A stretch of 64,000 nucleotides of DNA from Mesodorylaimus sp. YZB2_4 (GCA_030248295.1 JASANH010001034.1:124001-188000); one strand, 5' to 3'; positions 24,219-40,554 are shown, counted from the stretch's first letter. A program made the numbers and translations. The notes: generated from the letters alone by a model not told the origin.

Positions 24219-24820
24219 GATTGTTCCTTTTTGAAATCCTTTCAAACGATCTGCCATTTTCAAAAGACGTGGGTTTCTGTTCCAAACCAGGCTGATGTCT
24301 AATTCATACAATTCAAACGTCGGTTATTTATGGAGAAATGAGTAGAAATTATGAAAAATACGATAGATTGTTACAGAATTAGGACGTAAAAAAATCGCGA
24401 ATCGATAGATCAGAGCAAGGCGATGATTTCAGCCATCTCCCCTGTCTGGCCAATCAGCTGTTGTGGATTCAGCTGTTTGTCGCATGTTAGGACTTGTCCG
24501 CATGGTTGGCAAGATGCCCAACGCTGAACCTGAACATCAGCGGCTGCACACGGCGGGGTTTTTAAAAATTCTCGCTCGTAATGATTTTTGCGTTAAGGGA
24601 TTAAAACCACGACAATTCTCACAGATAACATCTACGGATTTAAAAGAGCATTTCAGAGTGATAGCATAAAATACAAAACATTTTTGTACTAATCTGAGCT
24701 GATTGAAAGTTGTATCATAAATTAGTCAAAGAGCGTTTTTAGAAAACTTAAAAAAATAGTTTCATTATCACATATGTAGACGAGTAAAATTTTGCTATTG
24801 GTTTCGGCTGACACGTGTGC

Positions 24821-27883
<3,063 letters not shown>

Positions 27884-29060
27884 TTTTGATGGCTAACAAA
27901 GTTGGAGCAATAAAGAAAATATTGAATTCACTTATAAAAGGGTGGTCCAGTATTAAATTTTGATCCCACGTCGGAAGGAATTACGTAGATTTACAGTACG
28001 TACACTCCAAAATATGGCACGCACGAAACCTTTAAAATCTCTTTCACGGTTTATAACGATTGGATAGACAGCTTTTCGCAGTTGTTCTAAAAGCCTTGGC
28101 GAATCTTGCTTTCCGCACACATTTCGCCCGCACGTCAGTTCTTTACAGCGTTGGTCGCCATAGACAGACCTTGTATGGAGGGTAGTCATAGCAACATCGT
28201 CTCAAAAGGTTACAGTCCAACTAACGATAAGTAGTATCAGTGTAGTGTTGAAGGAGCGAGGCTGAAGTCGTGGAAAAAGTTTCTCGAGCAGGACGAAAGA
28301 GGGTCAGCTGATTATATAAAAGAGTTTTCTAAATGACGGGTCACGTGACCTTACATGGGCTGCACCACGTGTGAGTGACTCGATATCGATGATGTGCTTC
28401 GCTTGGTTTGTCTGGAGGTCTTATGGAGTTACTGGCAGGAGAAAGACACATTCCTTTCAATGTACAGTAGGCTTGAGCAACGGCGGGTCAAGCGGACTAT
28501 ATTTCATTAGGCGCATATCACTTTGGCTCGATTCAGTGCCACATCATGCAGGTGCAGATCGGATGAAGAGCAGATGCAGCAACACAGACCTGCAGATGTA
28601 ACAGCTGTGGTGCTGCGTGTTTGATTCTAACAAGTAAGCATCTGCACCACAACCCGCTGGGTCAGTGATCTTTCACAGACTAGCGGTGTCATCCCCCACG
28701 GCATGTCAAATAAGCGTCTGCAAATGAGTACTGAATTCTCAGTGTAAGTTCACAACTACTTCAACTACATCAGAAAATCAGAAATACTATACGCAATTTA
28801 GAATGATCGTCAGGAGTGGATATTCTGCTGGTAAAGCATTTGTCTTGTAATAGACTGCAAGGAAAACCAGGGCTTATCAAAGGATGGCTTCAGCCAACAG
28901 AAACGTCAACACAAAAGTACCGAACACGGGGATATTTACTGTTGGGCGTTGCCACACATACTGTTATTCCCCGAAAAATCCCAAAATAAGATTCAAATTC
29001 AATCTATGAAGCCAAAATGAGAACAGTAATTACCAAATTTCCAGTAGCAAAAGTTCTGTT
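27884..29060. other. intergenic interval
   Basis: Lies between ARL3 and the first TRAP gene. No further gene is supported. A TATATAA-like box occurs at about 28313-28319, but it cannot be tied to a transcript. Confidence 0.5.
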
Positions 29061-31478
29061 TTACAGTTTCATCCTTGGCTTGAGTTTAAATTCGTGCATT
29101 GGCTTTGTCGTGCTGGAAATATAACGGAAGGAGGTTTCAGCTTCGCCCACTTCTGCATAGACGAACCCTCCATTTCCAATTCCGAGTTTAGCCGCTGTGT
29201 CCTTGAACCAGTTCTGCTTGTGAGGATAGAAGAAGGTGCTGGATCCTGGTGGAACAGCCGCCTTATTTTCAATGGAACGAGATTCATAGGCGCCAGATCC
29301 AGAGACAACATAGTGGACCATCCACCCACTCTCGTCCGTTTCGTTCAAATGCTATAAAATACAGTATGAAGATCAAAAGTTTTGAGTGATGCAGTTTCTG
29401 GTGATTTACATAGAAATGACTCCACAGCGAGTCAATCTAACAAGAAGGAGAACGATTGATTAGCCTTAATGACCTCTTTTCATGTCATCAAATCGTGTTT
29501 GCACTTCTCAAAAAAGTAGCTGCTGCGACTGAAACACCTGCAGCATTTTCAGTGCAGAACTCACCTGCAAATTGTGATCATGACCACTGAAATAGGCATT
29601 GACCTTATATTTGTGCAATAAAGGACGGAGACGGTCTACCAAGCACGCAGTTGGTCCATGTTCGCCAGTTGAGTACACTGGATAATGACCAGCTACGAAG
29701 ACATAGTTGGCGCTGGAAAAAAAGAGGAATATATTACTGCTTTCGAGTGACAGAACGTGATTACAGCTTTCCCTCAAGTGTGTATGCTGGAGGTCAGTTT
29801 AAAATTTCGTGAATTTCCTAAAGTGCAGTGCAGTGTCGTGAAGTGCTTATGAGAAGCAGGCATGCTATACATTCAGCTTTGCGTCCTCAGCTTTTCGGAC
29901 TGCTGCTTGCTTACTTGGAATTCGCTAACTGCTCTTCAATCCAACTCCATTGTTTTTCAGCTGCTTCAACATCGCTTGGTTGTAATTTCTGATTTTTCGG
30001 GGTCGTTACATGCGTAATAACGTAGTCAAAAAAACCGTCGAGCTTTCCCTCAAGTGTATTTCCACACAAAATTATCGTATCGATCATAATGATATCAATT
30101 TTGAGGTTATTCGGCAGTTCGTACTGGATTTTATAATAATTTTTTGGAAAGACCCTACAATGTTGCTAAAGGTAAGTACAATGAACCAAATCGATACAGT
30201 GTCATACAAATGCAACACATCTAAAAATTCCTTCCAATGTGCTAGTAACATCTAAAGCCCAAAGTATAGTTCGATGCGCTGCGTCAAATAAGCGTGCGAT
30301 GCGGCACTTTTGGGTCAACTGACAATGTAAAAAGGTGCCTAAAACGTCGCATCGCAAGCTTATTTGACGCATCGCATCGAACTATACTTTCAGCTTAATG
30401 CTATTCTAGCGCCCGTGCTAGAAGATAGTTCTCGCGGTCCTACAAAACTACAGTTCTTTACGTTACAAAAAAAGGCTATATACTTCCTGAAGTGGTTTGA
30501 GCACCGCTCTCAGGAATCCGATGATTCTTGACCCGAGCATGCACGACACAAAACCCGAGAATCCTACGATGATATTTCGCGAAATTTTTATCATTCGGAA
30601 GATATCAATCAAAAACACTTTCTAGAGTGTGGAGCCAGTACTGTAGGATATGAGCTCACAGATTTTACCAGCGGAGGGAGGGATAACTTACCATCGGTTA
30701 CTTTTATGTGTATACTTGATTTGTGCCTGGAGTTCACCATTATCATCGTGATTGCCTGCAAGCACATACCATGGCTTGTACATAGACGACTTGTCACTGT
30801 AAATGTTTTCGAACGTTTTCTGAAAAAACTTATGATTCCAATACTAAAAATCAAAAATTTAAACATATTTATTTTACTCACCTCAAACCTGAAATCATTT
30901 TCTGACCTTACTCCAGTCATATAAAAATTATCGCCTAAGGCTATTTGGAAATGTGTCTTGTCTTTGGCACCGATTGCAGCCATTACATTGGCCACACTGA
31001 GTTGAATGGGTGTCCAGTAAGGCCAAACTGGCAAACCACCCCAATCGCCGAGCAAGAAGAAACGAAGCGATGTCTCATTGGACAGAAAGCACGTCGATAC
31101 AGTGCATAAAGTATGGCCGCTTGGTTTATGGGGCGGAGCTGCGATGGAGAGAACGAGAACTTGAAAAAATGCAGTGATATGCCCTGTATTGCAGGCCAGA
31201 GAAATAAAGAACAATTATTTGTCTCAACAAACACAGAAGATTTCGCCATGATTTATGTACTGTGCAGAACCGCCCAAACTTTGATACCCGTTGCGCATGC
31301 ACGTCTCTGACAACACCGTTTTCTATTTTACTCGTGCATCTGCCAAGCTTCTTCCATTGACCGTTAGTTCACATTTACGACGAGGTTTCGAAAAAAGACA
31401 GGGTAAGAACTCACCATCAGCGGCACAATTGCCGCATGCCCACAATTCAATCAACACAAATACTGATAGCGCGTACAT
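29061..31478 (-). CDS. tartrate-resistant acid phosphatase (TRAP, ACP5-like), copy A
   Basis: Six exons (31478-31415, 31138-30882, 30819-30692, 30154-29915, 29712-29565, 29351-29061) splice in frame to 375 residues. Exon 1 encodes a signal peptide ([20 protein letters not shown]). The metallophosphatase metal ligands are all present in order: GDWGG, ALGDNFY, LAGNHD, VAGHYP and SGHDHNLQ. Long stretches follow mammalian ACP5, such as [19 protein letters not shown] and VSGSGAY. Family members are secreted or lysosomal purple acid phosphatases with a dinuclear iron centre that hydrolyse phosphate monoesters at low pH. Intron 3 contains a MITE (30257-30391). The gene is one of three tandem copies with nearly identical exon lengths (128- and 148-nt exons match copy C), showing recent duplication. 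Confidence 0.9.
30257..30391. repeat. MITE with AAGTATAGTTCGATGCG termini, copy 1
   Basis: A 135-bp foldback whose arms read AAAGTATAGTTCGATGCG inward on both sides and share GCGTCAAATAAGC. It sits in intron 3 of TRAP copy A. A second, interrupted copy flanks the hAT-like element in TRAP copy C. Confidence 0.7.
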
Positions 31479-31971
31479 TTGAGTCTTCCTCGAGTCAGAC
31501 CAGCTTACCTTACTGTGCCCCAACCAAGCCTCTACTAGCTCGTTATTGTGCCCGTCAAAAAGGCAAACGTGATCACATCACACTACACAAAAATGATGAA
31601 AAAAACTGGATTAGTGCGTCATAATAGATCCATTGTATGAAAACTTTTGAATACTAATTTTGGGCTCACACCACGCATACATGTGCAAAAATCTTTTTCT
31701 TTTGTATGCAATGTATAACCTGATGTGGGTGGACAAATGAGCAACACATTAGCATTTATGATCGTGAGTCAGCCAAGACTGGCTTTCATAGGGTTTCCGT
31801 TTTCCAATGTCACATAAGATGACAACGATGAAGTTTTTATTGACACTACACTCACTACAGAACCATCCAGCAAATTAGCCTGTTTGACTGAACTTTTATG
31901 AATATATTATCCCGTACCCACCACTGATTTATTATAAGTCGCACACTTTATCAAATCTTTGCGGCAAAACT

Positions 31972-33064
31972 TCAAATCCTTGGTATAACTTTAAAAACGT
32001 ACAATTCTTTGGTGTCACTGTTCATATAATGAAAAGATGCACCCGTCTTTTCTAGCTCCACATAAACAAACCCGCCGTTTCGCAACCCGAATTTAGATGC
32101 CTGGTCCTTGAACCAGCCCTGCTTGCGTGGATAAAAGAAAGATAGGGATCCAGGGGGAACAGCCGCTTCGTTTGCATTCGAATGAGTTTCATACGCGCCT
32201 GATCCTGAGATGACATAGTGAACCGTCCAACCGTCCTGATCAGTTTCGTTCAAATGCTGGAAAGAATAGATGGCATGAGTCTTAGGAGTGTCCAGTAAAG
32301 TGCCAAAATTTGTAAATACTAGACAATAAACTGGATTAAGCTCACTTAATTAGAATAGCAGTTAGCTGAATAGTATGCTTATACAAAGTCATTACGATTG
32401 GCCTCGCGGTGGAGTCTACAGAAGCCCACCTCCAATAACCCAATATGCGTGGACATTGTATGCCTGTTAAATTTGTGTACTTGAATGGACTCTGACCTTG
32501 GAACTGTATGCTGACAGGACATATAGGTACCGGCGGCCAGAAACTGTGAACAACCTCTTAGAAGCCCTGAAGCTGTTCGACGGGGCGTATTTCCCTAGAT
32601 GGTTTCCTAGATGGGTGGTTTCCTGGATAAGGCGGGAAAGGTGGTTTAATAGATAGATTTGTATGAACCAGTTGTTTGAACAGACAGTTTTATACCTAGA
32701 ATCCGCCTGGAATAGGTACTGATGACATTCCATCTGATATTGCCATTGGGTCATACGACGCCTTTAGAAGACATATCCTTCTTGTAGTTTCTTTGACAGT
32801 GACCGTGAATGTTGCTGCTCTTTTTTCTTGATTCTGTGTCCTCTCCCTTATGTTTCCTAACCCTTTTGAAACAAGGAGTTCGCATCCTATACTCAATTAA
32901 TTCCAGGATTTTTCACCTGCAAATTATGATGATGGCCGCTAAAATAAGCATGGACTTTGTATGTGTGCAAGAGCGGACTCAGGCGATCGACCAAACATGG
33001 CGTAGGTCCGTACTTGCCAGCTGAGAGCAGGGGATAATGACCAGCCACGAATATGTAGTCGGCG
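31972..33064 (-). pseudogene. TRAP acid phosphatase copy B, 5'-truncated
   Basis: Only the last two exons of a TRAP gene are present (33064-32917, 148 nt, and 32256-31972). They match the same two exons of copies A and C in length and phase, with good splice sites. They encode [20 protein letters not shown] through to SGHHHNLQ, then the C-terminal LNETDQDGW block. The usual GHDHN is GHHHN here, although both His ligands remain. The region up to copy C (33065-33842) was read on this strand and has no trace of the signal-peptide, GDWGG, GNHD or AEKQW exons. The copy therefore cannot make a working enzyme unless it is spliced into a neighbouring transcript. Confidence 0.8.
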
Positions 33065-33842
33065 CTAGAAAAGAAGTGCATCTGAAGACGACGGAGAGTG
33101 ACCATAGGCAGTGGTCCAGAGCATAACGCACTGACTGGTGTGGTTCTTGCTGGGCCACAAACTTATTTTTGCTGAACAGTGATTCGACAAAAATTGTTAG
33201 TTGGTGACTTCCGCACAAGACAACCGTTGACACGTGTAGCTGTTCTATGCACCACAAAAAGCATTAGTTACTAAATTCAAATTTAATAACTACAGGTGGT
33301 TGAGGATAATGCGGGCCATATGAGTAAAACTGCCAAAATCCAAATCAGCCATCCAAACGTTAGTCATCATGGCACGGGATAAGTAGAGACGCCTTGACAA
33401 AAACCGAGAGCCAGTGTTAGTTCCAAGTACGCATGAAATGCCTGACGAGTACCTGACCTAATCGTTGTTTCTCATGGAAAACTAGTGTCGAGACAGCAGC
33501 CCTAAATATGTGGTGGGGAGGCAACCAAATCAAAGAAAATGGACGACTTTTTTTGCGTTTTCAAACCTAAACTGGCAATACATTTCAATTAAACAGTAGA
33601 ATGGTATTTTATGATCATCCTATACTTCGCAAGTGCTTAAGGCGGTAATTGGCAATAGGGCCTGCAGGAGAAATATGTATGAGCTTTTATGCACCGAATT
33701 TCACAATGGGATTTTTAAATGCAACGGACAAACAGCTGATCCATCATTTTGAACTTGTAAAATTTCTAAACTACAGTAAGCACGAGCGCTGCCGGGCGAA
33801 TAGGTTGACATAAACAGAGTCGACGTCACTGCCTTTCTGAGA

Positions 33843-36800
33843 TCAATTTGGCACTCTGATCCTCGGCTCGAGCTTAAACCCATGCACAACATCCATGTTA
33901 CTGATCACATAGCGAAAGCTCGCTTCATTTTGATTCACTTCTGCATAGACAAAGCCACCTTTTCCCAGCCCGACCTTAGCTGCCATATCGCTCCAGCCTT
34001 GTTTGCTCGGATAAAAGAACGAATTGGAGCCCGGGGGAACAAGAGCTTCGCTTTTATTCGACTTGATTTCGAACGCGCCAGATCCGGATAAGACATAATG
34101 AATGGTCCAACCAGTCTCGTCAGTTTCATTCATGTGCTGAAAATGGCAGAAACCCGGGTTGTTCAGACATGCGCATCTTTTTTGCGACTACTCCGCTGCG
34201 ACAAAAAGTTTAGTGACAGGCACACCCTAGGTGTTAATTAAAAATAGATACTGAAGACTAAATTAGATATGGCTCACTAATGTTAGCTTTCCAATAAAAG
34301 TGGTGGGCACTTACCTGCAAACTGTGATCATGGCCACAAAAGTATGCGTTCACTTTGTACTTGTGCAGCATTGGACGCAGACGGTCAACCAGACACTGCG
34401 TTGGCCCATGCTCAGCAGTTGAGAAAACGGGGTAGTGACCAGCAACAAACAAATAATTAGCGCTGAAAATTAGTATCTTATTAAAATTCAGTGTGAGGTT
34501 CTTCGAAGTAGCCAAGTCACTTCGCGAACTCTAGAGTGTTTGGCAAATGATTCGGCAATCATGCATTGGTGCAGTGCTCAGCAGTGGAAAATGCAAAGCG
34601 CCAGCAAAAACGCTAGCAAAATAAATTGATAACGTATGCAAAAGTCAGGCGATGCGCAAACTGTATTCGCGTATTGCCCTGACCAAATACTGTAAACTTC
34701 AGTAGGCCAATTTTTACTCACCTAGAATTGGCCAATTGTGCTTCGATCCAATGCCATTGTTTTTCAGCTGCTTCCAGGTCGCGTGGTCCTTGCGTTTGTC
34801 TATCACTGGCTGGTGCTGTCAAATAGTCGAAGAAATTATCGTATTTGCCTTCACGGGTATTTCCGCACAGAATAACAGTATCGATCATGATGATATCGAT
34901 TTTGACATTGTCCGAAAGTTCGTATTGGATTTTGTAGTAATAGTCTGGGAAGGCCCTACAAATTGTTGGTGAGGTAAGTGGCAGCAAAACTTTTCCAAAA
35001 CAGTGGCACTTGAAACAGTTTCTTACCATCTCTTGCTTTTTCGCGTATAAGCGATTTGTGCACTGACCTCGCCGTAATGATCGTGATTACCGGCCAGTAG
35101 ATACCACGGCTTGTACATTGACGGGTCGTCATTGTAGACATTTTCGAAAGTTTTCTGGAACGAAAGAGTCTTGAGCTTGCGCAAGTGCGACAAAATTTGA
35201 TTCGACACCCGATGCGGGTGCAGCATATAGTCGTGGTAGGAGTACCCGCTAAATTCCCCAAACAAGGCAGCGCGACACATTCCCGAGTTATTGATGATGA
35301 GACCCACCCATTCGTAATATGATATTCTCTTGCTTGTTCGTGTGGCGTGCTTAACACTGGGAATACTGTATCTCAACGTCGGTGTTAGACAATGTTCTTT
35401 GGTGTTCTTATGTATGTCTCTCACGAGGGCACGTATTTGCTTAGGCGACGAGTAAACCATGTCCATGTCCTACCCTATCTCGCATGTTTAACCTGGCGGC
35501 TGAAACATCGCATCATCCTACACCCGTGAAGCGAAGCATCGATAGCCAGACGAGCCTCCGCATCATTTTATACTCCCGCACCCCAGCAAAGAGACTTGGA
35601 CATAGCAGCGACACACTAAACTTTTTTCGATGATCCATTCTTGCTCGATGCGACAGCGTTGGGAGAACTAACAATGTAATAAAAAGTGAATAAAAAGTCA
35701 GATTGCATCGAGCCAGAGTCCTGCATGGGTACCCATACCCGTACCCACCCGTACCCGACGGGTATGGGTTTGGGTAAGGGTCGCCGGGTACGGGTATTCG
35801 TTCTTTAAATTAAATTCATATTTATGACAGCGCTTTAAATTTAAATCTTATGAATTTCGTGACTGCTGATGTCTGCTATTTTGAGGCTAGTTGTGACTAT
35901 TGTTGATATCCATATACATATCTATATCTAATCGATATCGATATCGAAATCATATCCATAGCTTTTGGGATATCCATATCTACTATCTGTTTTCTTTGGG
36001 GATGTACAAGCGGCACGTGAAGGGCGTGTAATCCTCAAAGAAAACAGATTATATATCATATCTTTTGACAACCAAGATATACTGATAGAAAGATATGGAT
36101 ATTTAAGCATTGTTGAGATTCAAAAATGGTTGCTTATTGCGAAAAAGAACCTGGTTTATGTCAAAAAGCCGCTAAGGCGCCATCCGTGGAAGCCGGTAAG
36201 ACGAGTGGTGGGGTTCACACACGACACGACTGACTGGCTGGCTTCTTGCTTATCTGTCTAAGCTCTAAGCAGAGACAAGAAAATTTTTAAAAAAACATAG
36301 ATAAAATGATGCTATAAAAGCTGGATTAAAGTGAAAATTTATCTAAACAATACAACTGCAAGTTCAGAGCATCTTCAGTTAGAAAACTTTTAAACAAGGT
36401 GGAAGAAAAAAAACAAGTATTTCTGAGCTTCTAAGAGGGGGCCGCGGAAAAAGGGTCTATACTTATATATGACAGATATGCACCAGTGCAGCAACCTTGA
36501 CCCTTTGCAGGATCCAAGTCACTTTCACTCTTAAGAACAGCGGCTCCTCAGATTAGGACAGCAATGTCGCTTTGCTGTAGGATAGGACTTTCTTGTGTGC
36601 ATGTCCTGCGACTCACAATCAGACACGTCTCATCTGATTGTGAAACTGGCTGCTGCACACAAACTAGCTTGTTTTATCTGCAATAGTTGTTGTCGACCTC
36701 CTGCATACAAGCTTCACTAGCGCTCAAATGAAAAGCACGTTTGGTCACGAATCTAGGTTCAGTATCATAGGGCACCTGCTCATTCCTCGCAGACTCACTC

Positions 36801-38173
36801 CTGATTCCTTAACAAATTCAACTTGGTCACTCTCTCCAACTTGAATGCAGTTTCATTCAGAGTTTTATACTGTCCGGTTGTTGTCAGCTTCAGGCTTTAG
36901 TTTGAGACGTCTATTCCCAAAGGAACAAGTCAATCAATTCATTACTCAAAATAGACATTATTCAGGCTTTTAGCGCTAAAGCATTTGGCTCAGACTATTG
37001 CTTTGTCTTTTATCTTGCGATAATGAATAAACTTTTTAATAAAAATTGATCGAGTTTCCTTGAAAACTCTGGTTTTCTGTAATTATTTTCATAAATTGAT
37101 TATTCTTGTTTTTGTACTCCATTCGAACATTTATCGGAAAACCGAGTAGGGTAGGGGTTTGGGTACATTTTTTGAAAAATTACGGGTACGGGTATGGGTA
37201 GGGTAAGGTACGATTGTCATACCCGTGCAGGACTCTGCATCGAATTATACTTTTTAGCCTACGGTATACTGGTCGTTAGTTTCAACATCTTATTTTAAAT
37301 GTGATATGAAATATAATAAAATGAGCAATTTGTCATCAGTGACTGATTGGTCGTCTTCCAAGGCAGAAAATAAGGTTACATATATATCCGACTGACTAAT
37401 CCCCACTCTCTATACCATCCCTCGGAAAATCGATTTCCAAATCCAGAAGCATGAAACCCTCCCTTTAACCCACAAACAAAAAAATGCAAGGAGAACAAAA
37501 ATTACTTCCGTCTACAGTCCCACCTAAATTAGCAGGTCTGCAGGTATTGGGGACACTATTTCCAACAAGGTCATCTCCAACGCCCCAAACATCCTCACTC
37601 ACCTGAAATCTCGAATCATTCTCCGATTTTACTCCCACAATGTAAATGTTATCGCCCAAGGCTAATTGGAAATGTGTTTTCTTCTGGGCCCCCATTCTAG
37701 CCATAGCTCTCGCAACATTTTGTTGGGCTGGCGTTACATAGGGCCAAATCGGCAGACCACCCCAGTCGCCGAGCATAAAAAATCGAAGGGACGTTTCATT
37801 CGAGAGATGGCACGTCGACAAAGTACACGCTGTCTGGTCGAACGGTTTCTCTTCGATGATAGAGGGATTTGAAGGGATAATGGGATCTGCAAAAGTATGG
37901 ACGATGGAAGCGATCGATCGTTGCCATGTACACACGTTATTAAAACAAGAAAGAAACTTGAATCCGAATGCAAAAGGCTACGTGCTACACCGATCCGAAA
38001 TTTAGCCATGATAAAGTGATGATACAAATTGGTTTTATCAGCAGTGCGCAGTCCTAGTGGGAGCATTCGTCGAAAGGTAAGAAACTGCACCAGTACCTGA
38101 TTTATCACTTACCTAATTTTCCAAGTCGGCACACTCCAAGGAACGCAAGTATCGTAATCAAAAAGTTGCACAT
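33843..38173 (-). CDS. tartrate-resistant acid phosphatase (TRAP, ACP5-like), copy C
   Basis: Six exons (38173-38113, 37886-37603, 35154-35027, 34955-34722, 34462-34315, 34136-33843) splice in frame to 382 residues. Exon 1 gives a signal peptide ([18 protein letters not shown]). Metal-binding motifs are intact: [27 protein letters not shown] and CGHDHSLQ. The second exon carries a longer Pro/Ser-rich N-terminal stretch than copy A. Exon 4 is 6 nt shorter than in copy A, and exons 3 and 5 are the same length. Intron 2 is 2.4 kb because it hosts a hAT-like insertion inside an older MITE. The gene product should be a secreted or lysosomal acid phosphatase like copy A. Confidence 0.9.
35714..37237. 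mobile_element. hAT-like nonautonomous element in TRAP-C intron 2
   Basis: The ends are inverted repeats starting CAGAGTCCTGCA(T/C)GGGTA, followed by GTACCC/ATACCC-rich subterminal sequence on both sides. The 8-bp flanks are CATCGAGC and CATCGAAT, which suggests an 8-bp target duplication with two changes. CAG-starting ends and 8-bp duplications are typical of hAT transposons. No transposase frame is seen inside. It carries a copy of a small palindromic MITE at 35985-36052. Confidence 0.75.
35985..36052. repeat. small palindromic MITE, copy 2
   Basis: Reads TCTGTTTTCTTTGGGGATG inward and ends CTCAAAGAAAACAGA. It is the inverted counterpart of the copy at 4909-4986 and is nested within the hAT-like element. 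Confidence 0.6.
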
Positions 38174-38434
38174 TTCCCGCTTGTTATCGAATCGACAGCC
38201 CTCAAAATGATCTTCTTGTCACACGTCAGTTTGTCATCAGGCGCGTCGCGTGATCTCGCACAATGGGATCACGATGATGACAAATCCATTGTACTCCCCG
38301 TCATCAGCAGCGAACTCACCCTATCCTCAGGCCTGGGTGGTCTGAGCGGACACTAACCTGTTACCTATTGTGTGTGCAAACTAGAATAAGTACATATTGA
38401 CTCAAGTATAATCAATAAATGTTGAGCGGAAGCA

Positions 38435-38447
38435 GGGGGGGGGGGGG
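38435..38447. repeat. poly-G tract (13 G)
   Basis: A run of 13 G followed by a purine-rich stretch, upstream of TRAP copy C. Confidence 0.85.
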
Positions 38448-39187
38448 AGGAGGTGTAGGTAACAAACGAAATACTTGGCATGATTATGCCTGGAAAAATG
38501 GACCAAGTACTGAGGCAAGAGTTACGGGCGGCGAAGTTCACAGAAATGAGACACGCGGAGGCCAGGGCGAGTGCTCAAGAATCAGAGGATCGCGAATGAC
38601 GCACATACATGCGTGTTAAGAGAAAGTGGAAACCGGATTTTGGCAATGACTGCAGCGATGGCAGACATTTTGACCCGGGCCAAATTGCCGGGGGCGGAGA
38701 GATGGGTTTTCTCGGGAACTTGCCATTGCACATAGTTCGAGTCACATCGACAGCACAATGTCTACATCAGTTCGGTTACACATTGCTCCAGCCAGCTTCT
38801 CTCAGCCAGCCCGGGCGCTCCCATTTCAAAATCTAAACGAAAAGTCCCCACGTCTGCTTCGACTTCGTGGCACGACGATTTCTAAAACAAGTACTGTAGC
38901 GCACAAGCAAAATGCTGGAGTAATTATCATTGTGCAACGCGTGATTACGAAGAAGAATACGCTCCAAGAATGATGCTATAAATTACCAGAAGTCTTGTAT
39001 TCCAGGTCGGACCCCTTTGAAGTCCTCTGCCCTGTTTATTACCCTGGGGTGAAAACTAATGTGACGTGTGATCGTTACCCACCTGTAAATTCATTTTTAG
39101 TACACTTTTTTCTTTATATATTTTATAAGTTTTTCCTTCTCATCATTTTATTCATCACTAACAAGCTTTCACGATCAGACCAACATA

Positions 39188-40194
39188 CAGGGTTGGCAAT
39201 AAAGGCCCGCGGATTTTCAACTCAAATAATTCGCGCGTTTTTTAAAATTTTAAAGCGATATTCGAGCACAGCATAGTGTGCAGAGTGGTTGTTTTTTGAC
39301 AAAATTTTTAAAGAATTTCACTCCGTCCAAAATTTTCAAATTTTGCGCGTTTATTGACTTGAAATTTACATCAATGTGGGTTTGTCTGCTGAAAGGCGCG
39401 AACAGCCCATTGATAAATAACGAAACGCGTTATTCCTACGGCGGCTGAACTGAATGGCTTGCAGGAAATATTGTTTCCAGAAGGATGGTGCCCCTACTCT
39501 TGTTACAAATCCTACTGGACTTTCTGCAGCACTGTGATAACATCGCTGACAGAGTGATAAGTCGTAGTTCCGCTGAATGTGCCATGCATTCCACCAAACA
39601 TGTTACACAATGCATGCAGCAGGAATCAACGTCACATCAGCTGCAAATATTCAGTGCCATATTCGTGCTTTTTGCTGCAATAAGTGCTGCCTAGCACAGA
39701 GTCAGAAACAGTAACCCAAACAGCTTTCCTAGAATCCCTGTCAGCTCTTTGGTTCATGCTGATTATTAGAAATCTGCCAAAACGATTTGCACTGAGAGAA
39801 TACGAAGCTACGGCTAGAAACAAGCCTGCTGCACCAGGGTTTCTACTAGTTTACTATTCCGCGCAAACAGCGCCTCAAATCTAGCGCGCTTTAAAGGTGT
39901 GCCCGATTTCTGCCAGCTTGCAGCGCCTGAGAAACAGCGCGACACGTACCATTCACACTGGGATATGATAAGCTGCTCGCGCGTTTCAGCCGACAAAATC
40001 CACATTGATGTAGTTTTCAAGTCAATAAACGCGCAATATTTAAAAATTTTGGACAGTGAAATTTTTTAAAATTTTGTCAAAAAAAACTGAATCCCGCCCG
40101 GCATACTATGCTATGCTCAAGTATCGCTTTTAAATTTTTTAAAACGCGCGAATTATTTAAGTTAAAAATCCGCGGGCCTTTATTGCCAGCCCTG
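39188..40194. mobile_element. 1-kb DNA transposon with ~240-bp terminal inverted repeats
   Basis: Both ends read CAGGG(T/C)TGGCAATAAAGG inward and continue as inverted repeats for about 240 bp, sharing CCCGCGGATTTT, AATAATTCGCGCGTTTT, GCGATA and GCGCGTTTATTGACTTGAAA. The CAGGG-TGGCAA start resembles hAT-type ends, but no 8-bp target duplication is visible; TA occurs next to both ends. No transposase frame is present. The element is flanked by direct copies of CTTGTAT, GGTCGGACCC and TTTGAA (38994-39029 and 40277-40313), so it may sit inside another repeat. Confidence 0.75.
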
Positions 40195-40554
40195 TAATGG
40201 AGGGCTTACTGCGTAATTGGCACTGCTGTACAGAAACATTTACACAGGACCTGTTTGAAATCATATAGACCCCTCACTTGTATCCCCGGGTCGGACCCAT
40301 TTGAAATCCTATGAGCCCCTGGGCAGCGAGCGAGGACTTGCGATATGTCTTGTTTGGCAAATGTGTTGCACACTGTGCATTCAAGCCAAGCACATCAGTC
40401 TCGCGCTATCAACACATCAACAGTTTTTTAATTATTTCATTTCATTTATTATGAGATAACGAGATATTTGCCACTTTATGTCTTACACCTACAGTAAGCA
40501 GCACCTACAGTAACTGACTAATTTTACTTCAGAGAGAGCACACTCCAACAGACA

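Larger units (their letters stand above)
35618..37265. repeat. MITE copy 2, split by the hAT-like element
   Basis: Sequence left of the hAT-like element (CGATGCGACAG, then ACTAACAATGTAA) and right of it (CATCGAATTATACTTTTTAG) matches consecutive parts of the 30257-30391 MITE. The hAT-like element therefore inserted into a resident copy of this MITE. Confidence 0.65.

Noticed and set aside
33065-33842. Missing 5' exons of TRAP copy B
   Set aside because: This interval was read on the coding strand and has no signal-peptide, GDWGG, GNHD or AEKQW segments.
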